Shown here one piece after another: positions 8,919-14,028 of a stretch of DNA of 14,028 bases. Positions within the stretch are counted from its first letter, which is position 1, and every line of letters starts with the position of its first letter. This DNA is from Acidobacteriota bacterium (GTDB lineage: Bacteria; Acidobacteriota; Blastocatellia; RBC074): the NCBI GenBank assembly GCA_013140935.1, contig JABFSD010000546.1:1-14028 (forward strand). Direction: 5' to 3'. Below the pieces are notes generated by a model. The model did not search any database. It was not told where the DNA came from and saw only the letters and a list, made by a program, of their open reading frames with translations. Both the position numbers and the translations under genes were made by a program.

Positions 8919-9711
8919 GCAGTTTTACGGCTCGCTCAAAAACGCATTTTACCTGACCGCCGCCGCGTGGCTGCTCGCACTTAGTGTGTTTGCGCAAACC
9001 GATTTCGAAGCCCAATCCGTCGCCCGCCTTACTACCGGCGACGAAGAGGCGCGTCTGTCAGGCTTGGTCGAACTCGCTACGCTTTTCAAAACCCCTCGCC
9101 GCGAACCGCGTCCGGCCACGACGGCGGCGCTCATTCAAGTGTTGAGCAGCGACCCGCAACCAGTGTTGCGCACGCACGCCGCGCGCGTACTCGAATACGC
9201 CGCGCCCTCTTCGGCGACAGATGCGCTGCTGACGGCGTTGGCCCGTGAACGCGAACTGGCTACGCGCAAAGCGGTGATTTATGCTTTGGCGCGTTACCAC
9301 GCTGCCCCCGTCACGGTGGCGCTGATTCCTTTTTTGAGACACAAAGAAGCGGAGTTACGCGCGACAGCGGCTTACGCTTTGGCTGAACTGGCAGATACTG
9401 CGTCGGCGAGCGCCTTGCACGAATGCCTCGTCAAACGGCGCGGCGACCAGGACGCTTTCACGCGCGCCGAAGCCGCCCGCGCATTGGGACGCATCGGCTA
9501 TCGCGCCGCTTCGCCTGACTTACGCAAGGCCTTGATGAAAGACGCCGCACTCGTCCAACGCGCTGCGGCAGAAGCCTTGGGCTGGCTCGCTACGACACAG
9601 GAAGCGGAAACCGTAGCCGCGTTGCAATCCGCCGCGCAGGCCGAAGATCCTTATCTGCGCGCCGCCGCCACGCTTGCCTTACAACGCATTCGCCAGCGCG
9701 CGGCTTCCTAA
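8893..9711 (+). CDS. Exported HEAT-repeat protein
   Basis: A 272-residue protein of PBS-lyase-type HEAT repeats. From the ATG at 8893, a hydrophobic segment AFYLTAAAWLLALSVFAQT (18-36) ends in a signal-peptidase-like VFAQT, so the rest is probably periplasmic or surface-exposed. About six helical repeats follow between residues 70 and 270, with the signature pattern seen in RTHAARVLEYAA, TRKAVIYALARY, LRATAAYALAELAD, RAEAARALGRIG, VQRAAAEALGWLA and LRAAATLALQRI. Such proteins usually act as scaffolds; the partner is unknown. An in-frame ATG 72 bases upstream would put basic, non-signal-like sequence in front of the signal peptide, so 8893 is preferred. It has no Shine-Dalgarno and is probably coupled to the overlapping small gene. 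Confidence 0.85.
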   Translation: MPKPSLSFEQFYGSLKNAFYLTAAAWLLALSVFAQTDFEAQSVARLTTGDEEARLSGLVELATLFKTPRREPRPATTAALIQVLSSDPQPVLRTHAARVLEYAAPSSATDALLTALARERELATRKAVIYALARYHAAPVTVALIPFLRHKEAELRATAAYALAELADTASASALHECLVKRRGDQDAFTRAEAARALGRIGYRAASPDLRKALMKDAALVQRAAAEALGWLATTQEAETVAALQSAAQAEDPYLRAAATLALQRIRQRAAS

Positions 9712-9727
9712 CCGCAACGTCGGGCGC

Positions 9728-9755
9728 TTGCCGATACAGCGGCAGCATGTATAAT
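9728..9755 (+). promoter_or_regulatory. Sigma-70-like promoter upstream of the surface-protein gene
   Basis: TTGCCG (9728-9733), a 16-base spacer, and a perfect TATAAT (9750-9755). It lies just past the HEAT gene stop and faces the gene at 10229; a closer promoter was not seen. Confidence 0.5.
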
Positions 9756-10094
9756 CCGCCGCGTCTTCAATAAGACCCTTCACTGACAAAAAACTTCCCG
9801 TGCAGGCCGCTCTCACTGAAACGGCGACGCGTTGCGATGCGTCGCACTCACAGGCCGCGCGGAGAAAAAGTTTCCCTGCGAGCTGATTCTCTTTATTGTT
9901 ACTGAACTTCAGCTTCGTTGGCGTTGCCCTGGTCAACAGTTCCGGCATCACTGTTCGCCTTCCCGATTCCGGCTTTCGCTTGTCCGCACGCGGACAATGG
10001 GCCGTTTCGTCATCATCTTAATTTTTGTTTGCTGCTGAAAGCTCTCTGTGGTGAGAGGAGTCCGCGCGTTTATCTTTGCTCTCGCGTGTTCTTC

Positions 10095-10146
10095 CCCGTT
10101 AGTGGCTGGCCCGTTAGTGGCTGGCCCGTTAGTGGCTGGTTAGTGG
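10095..10146 (+). repeat. 15-base tandem repeat, three copies plus a partial
   Basis: CCCGTTAGTGGCTGG occurs exactly at 10095-10109, 10110-10124 and 10125-10139, followed by a partial TTAGTGG. It shares the core TAGTGGCT with the heptamer array between trxA and trxB. It sits in the leader of the gene at 10229. Confidence 0.9.
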
Positions 10147-10228
10147 TTTGGGTGCCGAGTCTGACTTTTAGCAAATCACGATTGAACCGGCGCGTCACGA
10201 TTTCGCGTCCGGTTTCGAGGAGGACATT

Positions 10229-12331
10229 TTGAATAAACGGCTTACTTTACTCACGAGCCTCGTGGTACTCGCTCTCGGCTTGGCGAGTTGGCGTTACACT
10301 ACGTCATCGTTCGGACAAGACGCGACTAACCGCACCTTTGACAGTCCGGCGGGACAGTTCACGCTGCCCGTTGCAGAAGGCACGGCGGGCGCGCTCGGCA
10401 CCGATTATCAACTCGCACAATTGCAATTCGGCTTCCCTTCCAACGTACCGCAGGTCGGCGACCTCGCGGGCGACACGGGCAATGGATTCAGCGACCGTTA
10501 TAATTTCGAGAACCTGAATGCGTTCAGCTTGACCCAAGCCGCCAGTGAAATCGGCGACCGCGATTCGTTGAACGCCGCCAACGCCGTCGTCGTAGGCGGG
10601 CGCGTCATTAATCCCGGCTTCCGTTTCGTACATCCGGGCAAGCTCGCTTATGTGTGGCGCGTCGGCACGACGAACGACGACCAACGTGCGCAAGACGTGC
10701 TGGTCTTCCCTTCCATTGACCACCTCTTCGATCCTGAAGTACCCGGTTACGGCCCGAACGCGGCGAATCCGCCGACGGGTGGTTTCGGCAACATCGTACT
10801 GGAAGCATCTGAGTTCACCGTCTTCGGCACCAACGATTTGGCTGAAGCTGAAGCAGCCGCGCGCACCGAAGAATATTTCGGACGCGGCGGCACGGGCGTC
10901 ATGCCGGCGAACGGCAAGTGGGTACGCGGCTCGTTGAGCAAGCTGTTGGCCGAAGGCTACAAAGATTTCAACGGCGCGAGTCCTTTCGCTACGGCTTCGA
11001 GCAATGGCGCGTCGTTGCAGGAAAGCGATGACTTCGCCTCGGAATGGCGCTTCCGCGATGCCGACGGCAATGCGGCGGCGGTCAAATACATCGCGGTCTA
11101 TGCCAACCGCACGCGCGATGAAAAGTTTTTCCGCGCTGACGGCGGTGGAAACATTCCCGGCTTACAGGCCATCAGCAACGAATGTGAAATTGACGCAGTG
11201 GGCTTCCGTCCGTTGATTCAGGCGACGCCGACGCCCACCGCGACTGCGACGGCAACGCCAACCGCGACGCCGACGGCGACGCCCACGGCAACGCCCACGG
11301 CGACGCCCACGGCAACGCCGACTGTCACACCCACGGCAACGCCGACTGCCACACCCACGGCAACGCCGACTGCCACACCCACGGCAACGCCGACTGCCAC
11401 ACCCACGGCAACTCCTACGGCGACGCCCACAGCAACTCCGACTGTCACACCCACGGCAACTCCCACGGCAACTCCGACTGCTACGCCCACGGCAACGCCA
11501 ACTGCGACGCCTACCGCAACTCCCACGGCGACTCCAACAGCAACGCCATCGGCGCAGTTAGCTTCGATTTCGGGGCGCGTCATTAACGACCTCAATGGCA
11601 ACGGACGTTTGGAATCAGGCGAGCCAGGCTTGTCAGGCGTATTGGTCACGTTGTCGGGCAGAGCGTCGGCGACGGCATTGACGAACGCGCAAGGCGAATT
11701 CAACTTCACGAATCTGCCGCCGGGCGATTACCGTTTGAGTGAAACGAATCTGCCGAACTTCCTCGACTCCGGCGTAAGTCCAGGCGTAGGCAACGTCGCC
11801 GTAGACTTGAACAACATCACGGCTACGTTGGTCGCGGGGCAGAACAGCACGAACAATTTATTTCTCGATACGCAACCGTCTGACCGTTGCGTACCGGCGT
11901 GTTTCAACAACGCCGATATGTGGGTCATCAACGATCAGGCGCGTCGGCGCGTGATTGAAGCCGCTGGCGGGCCAGGCGCGTTTTTCATTCTCGAATTGGG
12001 AAGACCGGCTTTGAGCGAACTGGAAATCCTGTTTGCGCTGAGCGATTTCAGTTTGGGTCGCCGAGGTTTGAACCGCGAGTTCGTAGCTACGCAATTGAAC
12101 ATCGCGGCTTATCCGGGCGCGCAATTCAATCGGGCGACGTGTTTCTATCAGGGGCCAAATCAGGTTTTGCGCATTCCGGGCAACCCGCGCGTCTCCGATG
12201 TGTTGCAACAAGCACGCGACGCTTATAACAACAACAACGCCGGGCTGATCGCAGAGTTGCTCGCGCATCTCTTCAACATCAACAGCATTACTTCGACCAC
12301 GGGGATTATTTGTCCGTTCGTTGATCCGTAA
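10229..12331 (+). CDS. Secreted surface protein: N-terminal domain, Thr-Pro-Ala linker, SdrD-B-like module, Cys-containing C-terminal domain
   Basis: A 700-residue exported protein. The start is a TTG with AGGAGG five bases upstream. A signal peptide (KR, then [17 protein letters not shown]) covers about residues 1-30. Residues 31-331 form an unassigned beta-rich domain; [12 protein letters not shown] and [23 protein letters not shown] resemble secreted carbohydrate-binding-like domains. Residues 332-440 are a low-complexity linker almost entirely of Thr, Pro and Ala. Residues 444-547 are an SdrD-B/Cna-B-like fold ([29 protein letters not shown], then [15 protein letters not shown]). The last 150 residues have cysteines in CVPAC, ATCFYQG and IICPF, and a segment [18 protein letters not shown] like the 'AaqLNva' helix found at the end of some secreted SdrD-B proteins. 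No sortase motif or C-terminal membrane anchor is seen, so attachment is unclear. The role, adhesion or cell-surface structure, is inferred. Confidence 0.85.
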   Translation: MNKRLTLLTSLVVLALGLASWRYTTSSFGQDATNRTFDSPAGQFTLPVAEGTAGALGTDYQLAQLQFGFPSNVPQVGDLAGDTGNGFSDRYNFENLNAFSLTQAASEIGDRDSLNAANAVVVGGRVINPGFRFVHPGKLAYVWRVGTTNDDQRAQDVLVFPSIDHLFDPEVPGYGPNAANPPTGGFGNIVLEASEFTVFGTNDLAEAEAAARTEEYFGRGGTGVMPANGKWVRGSLSKLLAEGYKDFNGASPFATASSNGASLQESDDFASEWRFRDADGNAAAVKYIAVYANRTRDEKFFRADGGGNIPGLQAISNECEIDAVGFRPLIQATPTPTATATATPTATPTATPTATPTATPTATPTVTPTATPTATPTATPTATPTATPTATPTATPTATPTATPTVTPTATPTATPTATPTATPTATPTATPTATPTATPSAQLASISGRVINDLNGNGRLESGEPGLSGVLVTLSGRASATALTNAQGEFNFTNLPPGDYRLSETNLPNFLDSGVSPGVGNVAVDLNNITATLVAGQNSTNNLFLDTQPSDRCVPACFNNADMWVINDQARRRVIEAAGGPGAFFILELGRPALSELEILFALSDFSLGRRGLNREFVATQLNIAAYPGAQFNRATCFYQGPNQVLRIPGNPRVSDVLQQARDAYNNNNAGLIAELLAHLFNINSITSTTGIICPFVDP
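11222..11548 (+). repeat. Low-complexity repeat encoding a 109-residue Thr-Pro-Ala linker
   Basis: About 27 copies of a degenerate 12-base unit (acn-ccn-acn-gcn) encode TPTA repeats, broken only by two TPTV units. Third positions vary while the protein pattern is kept, so the repeat is under protein-level constraint or is old. Such Thr/Pro linkers are extended and often glycosylated in secreted proteins. Confidence 0.95.
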
Positions 12332-12375
12332 GAAGAAACGTGGCGCGGACTGCCATTGCGCGCCACATTTCTTCT
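12331..12375. terminator. Bidirectional intrinsic terminator between convergent genes
   Basis: Seventeen-base arms (12331-12347 and 12359-12375) with one mismatch flank an 11-base loop. The GC core is GTGGCGCG/CGCGCCAC, and each side ends in TTTCTTCT on its own outgoing strand. The lone mismatch is C-A on the plus transcript but a G-U wobble on the minus transcript. It starts at the last base of the surface-protein stop codon and ends two bases before the SDR stop. Confidence 0.75.
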
Positions 12376-12377
12376 GT

Positions 12378-13163
12378 TCACATCGTCGCGCGAATTTGCC
12401 CGCCGTCCACGGGCAGCGATACGCCAGTGATGAAGCTCGCGCGTTCCGAAGCCAGGAACGCCACCACATCGCCGAACTCTTTCGGCTCGCCGATGCGACG
12501 CAGCGGAATCTCAGCCGTTTGCTGCTGAAAATATTCTTCATGCGAAATGCCGCGTGCTTTGGTGCGAAGGTCGGCAAGGTGCGTTTGGCGGTCAGTCATG
12601 ATATGTCCGGTGAGAATGGCGTTGACCGTAATGTTGTGTTGCCCCAATTCGTTCGACATGGTTTTGGTCAAGCCCGACAGTCCGGCACGCAACGTACTCG
12701 CAATCGTCAAGTCTTCCCACGGCTGTTTGGCAACCAGCGAAGTCAGATGAATGATGCGTCCCCAGCGACGTTCCTGCATCGCGGGAATCACCAGCCGCGA
12801 CAAACGAATCACATTCAACAACGTAGACTCGATGCCCGCCTGCCATTGCTCTTCGCTCAATTCCATAAAGCGATTGACCGGCGGGCCGCCCGTGTTGGTG
12901 ATGAGAATGTCTACGTCACCGAAGCACTTGACGGTCTCGGCGTGCCAGCGTTCGAGATCGGTTTTGGAAGAAACGTCCGCGATGACGGCCAACGCTTCGG
13001 CGTGTTGCACAGCTTCGGCGCGGGTAGCTTCCAGTTCGGCGGCGTTGCGCGCGCACAGCGATACGCGACAGCCTTCCGCCGCCAGGGCCAACGCGCAGGC
13101 TTTCCCCAAGCCTTTGCTGCCCGCCGCGATCATCGCCGTGCGGCCTTTGAGTTCGAGATTCAT
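12378..13163 (-). CDS. Short-chain dehydrogenase/reductase family protein with altered catalytic residues
   Basis: A 261-residue Rossmann-fold protein. The cofactor loop reads [10 protein letters not shown] (13-22), a variant of TGxxxGxG, and the usual NNAG is TNTGGPP (89-95). The catalytic Ser is present (S142 in LTS), and N117 may be the tetrad Asn. Thirteen residues after the Ser, where the catalytic Tyr should be, there is Ala155, and the Lys four further on is Arg159 (segment [13 protein letters not shown]). This fits the divergent BKR-like SDR subgroup whose members have SxxxR-type segments in place of YxxxK. Normal oxidoreductase chemistry is therefore doubtful. The C-terminal [10 protein letters not shown] is typical of SDRs. 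The ATG has AGGGAGA upstream. It follows the DoxX-like gene on the same strand. Confidence 0.92.
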   Translation of the reverse strand: MNLELKGRTAMIAAGSKGLGKACALALAAEGCRVSLCARNAAELEATRAEAVQHAEALAVIADVSSKTDLERWHAETVKCFGDVDILITNTGGPPVNRFMELSEEQWQAGIESTLLNVIRLSRLVIPAMQERRWGRIIHLTSLVAKQPWEDLTIASTLRAGLSGLTKTMSNELGQHNITVNAILTGHIMTDRQTHLADLRTKARGISHEEYFQQQTAEIPLRRIGEPKEFGDVVAFLASERASFITGVSLPVDGGQIRATM

Positions 13164-13203
13164 GTGTTGTTCTCCCTGGTTATTATTGAAGCAACTCTCT
13201 GCT

Positions 13204-13227
13204 GCGCGGATTAGTAATCCGCGCTAC
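13204..13227 (-). repeat. GTAG-footed palindrome (REP-like)
   Basis: On the minus strand GTAG (13227-13224) leads into GCGCGGATTA-C-TAATCCGCGC (13224-13204), a perfect palindrome with ten-base arms. It lies in the 125-base gap between the DoxX-like and SDR genes. No T-run follows, so it is not a normal terminator. Confidence 0.7.
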
Positions 13228-13288
13228 CCATGCGTTACGCCATCGCAAACGGGCAAGCTATTTTGGGACAACTTCATGCTGCATTACT

Positions 13289-13711
13289 TTACCGGCCCCA
13301 AAGCCGATGCCCTACCACGGGAATCTCCGTGCGATGCAACCACAAAACGGCGAGGCTGCCGAAAAACACGATCAGGGCCAACCCAAATAACAAGCCGCCA
13401 TCCGCCGTGCCGTCTGAATTAATGACGACGATACCGAGTTTGGTTAAATGGCTGGCGATGGCTCCGCTAATCACACCCAGCGCGAGGATTGCACCGTAAG
13501 GCACACACGCCGGAATCATCAACAACACGACAGCGATCAGTTCCGCTACGCCGGAGCCGATGCGCCCAACGGGTTCCATGCCCAGCTTGGAAAAGATGTA
13601 AACCGATTCCGGCGCGGCGGTGAATTTGAAATACAGCGTTTGAAATAAAATGGCGGCGACGATGACGCGCAACGCCCAACTCACGACCAACAGGTTCTTG
13701 CTCAGTGCCAT
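13289..13711 (-). CDS. DoxX-like membrane protein
   Basis: A 140-residue inner-membrane protein with four predicted helices (about residues 9-29, 53-68, 72-89 and 106-125), the layout of the DoxX/DoxD-like family. Recognisable stretches are LRVIVAAILFQTLYFKFTAAPESVYIF and GRIGSGVAELIAVVLLMIP, followed by SHLTKLGI and a DGGLLFGLALIVF helix. No cysteine pair or haem ligand stands out, so its redox role is unproven. The start at 13711 is chosen over an upstream in-frame codon because AGGAGGA (13721-13727) lies nine bases ahead of it. It is flanked upstream by the terminator of gnd, so it probably has its own promoter, which I could not identify. Confidence 0.88.
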   Translation of the reverse strand: MALSKNLLVVSWALRVIVAAILFQTLYFKFTAAPESVYIFSKLGMEPVGRIGSGVAELIAVVLLMIPACVPYGAILALGVISGAIASHLTKLGIVVINSDGTADGGLLFGLALIVFFGSLAVLWLHRTEIPVVGHRLWGR

Positions 13712-13773
13712 AACGATTCGTCCTCCTGCCGGTAAGATCAAACGCGCAGCGCGCTTTATTCCATCCCCAAATA

Positions 13774-13807
13774 AAAGAGACCTCAGCCGACTGGAGGAGG
13801 TCTCTTT
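13774..13807 (-). terminator. Intrinsic terminator downstream of gnd
   Basis: Perfect 11-base arms AAAGAGACCTC (13774-13784) and GAGGTCTCTTT (13797-13807) flank a 12-base loop. On the minus strand the stem runs into TTTTATTT, the expected U-tract. It lies about 100 bases past the gnd stop. Confidence 0.85.
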
Positions 13808-13905
13808 CGTGGCAGGATAGCGCTCACGTGCCGCTACGGCAGCAACTGAATCGTCAAGCGTATGCCTGTGAGTTCTGTGCTTTTTCTGGCGAGAGCTTTT
13901 CTGTT

Positions 13906-14028
13906 TTACCCGGCGGCTGGTTTTTCGGTGTGTCCGCCGAACTTGTTGCGCATCGCCGAAAGCATCTTATCGGCAAACGTAGCCTGTTGCCGCGAACGGA
14001 AGCGCGCGAAGAGTGAGGTCGCCAGCAC
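13906..14028 (-). CDS. gnd: 6-phosphogluconate dehydrogenase, decarboxylating, C-terminal end (5' part outside window)
   Basis: Forty residues ending in a TAA at 13908-13906; the frame continues past the window edge. The tail reads [20 protein letters not shown], then [11 protein letters not shown] and a short polar end. RFxSRQ...FADKxLxAMRxxFGGH is the characteristic C-terminus of the short, YqeC-type 6-phosphogluconate dehydrogenases, which oxidise 6-phosphogluconate to ribulose-5-phosphate with release of CO2 in the pentose phosphate pathway. The cofactor-binding and catalytic parts are not in view, so NAD versus NADP preference cannot be judged. A clear terminator follows. Confidence 0.82.
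   Translation of the reverse strand: MLATSLFARFRSRQQATFADKMLSAMRNKFGGHTEKPAAG

Larger units (their letters stand above)
9712..10228. other. 517-base intergenic region and long leader before the surface-protein gene
   Basis: It holds a promoter-like site (9728-9755), a GC-rich hairpin with seven-base arms GCGACGC/GCGTCGC (9824-9830 and 9839-9845, loop of eight), a 15-base tandem repeat (10095-10146), and AGGAGG (10218-10223) just before the TTG start. Frames open through it in several directions lack protein character and look like chance. If the promoter is right, the untranslated leader is about 465 bases long, which is unusual. No known riboswitch class is recognised. Confidence 0.6.

Noticed and set aside
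9679..9951. Minus-strand 90-codon frame in the gap after the HEAT gene
   Set aside because: It overlaps the HEAT gene end and the promoter-like site and has no family features or ribosome site.
9918..10232. Plus-strand 104-codon frame with a PVSGW repeat
   Set aside because: The repeat is simply the 15-base tandem array translated; the frame runs into the ribosome site of the real gene.
11218..11709. Minus-strand 163-codon frame encoding a long Val-Gly-Val-Ala repeat
   Set aside because: It is the antisense reading of the Thr-Pro-Ala linker DNA; the plus-strand gene has a signal peptide, ribosome site and flanking domains, and this frame has none.
11858..12577. Minus-strand 239-codon frame spanning the end of the surface-protein gene and the SDR 3' end
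   Set aside because: It overlaps two well-supported genes and a terminator and shows no protein family features.
12321..13214. Plus-strand 297-codon frame across the SDR gene
   Set aside because: Antisense to a gene with clear SDR motifs; the product is Arg/Ala/Phe-rich with no recognisable fold or ribosome site.

Overview
The window reads as chromosomal DNA from a GC-rich, free-living Gram-negative-type bacterium. The mix suggests an Acidobacteriota-like genome: a DUF4139 secreted protein, a secreted HEAT-repeat protein, a Thr-Pro-Ala-linker surface protein with an SdrD-B-like module, a divergent SDR and a DoxX-like protein, with many GTAG-footed palindromes between genes. That taxonomic guess rests on gene content only and is soft. 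No rRNA, tRNA, CRISPR array or phage gene is visible.

Layout, left to right. Positions 1-8307 are all minus strand, so transcription runs right to left: glgA (glycogen synthase), then trxA and trxB (thioredoxin system), an Rpn-family nuclease gene split by an in-frame amber codon, a DUF4258/YgiT-type toxin-antitoxin pair, purA (adenylosuccinate synthetase), a DUF4139 secreted protein, and a CPA2 cation/proton antiporter cut by the left edge. Positions 8655-12331 are plus strand: an unrecognised 87-residue protein overlapping a secreted HEAT-repeat protein, then, after a 517-base leader region, a 700-residue surface protein. A shared bidirectional terminator separates this from a second minus-strand block: a divergent SDR, a DoxX-like membrane protein, and the C-terminal end of a 6-phosphogluconate dehydrogenase cut by the right edge.

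The most informative structure is around purA. The junction between the end of the Rpn-family gene and the start of purA is present twice, as an imperfect direct repeat of about 60 bases, and the toxin-antitoxin pair sits between the two copies. One copy keeps a working purA start with a dead Rpn tail; the other keeps the working Rpn tail with a frameshifted purA start. This looks like cassette insertion with duplication of the host junction, leaving purA intact.

The intergenic gaps carry a second layer. Three unrelated palindromes each begin with GTAG, as REP elements do: a head-to-head pair upstream of the DUF4139 gene, one in the trxA 5' leader, and one upstream of the SDR gene. A third kind of element, heptamer repeats in inverted orientation, sits directly against the trxB start codon. 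Sigma-70-like promoters can be read in front of trxA, glgA and the 10229 leader.
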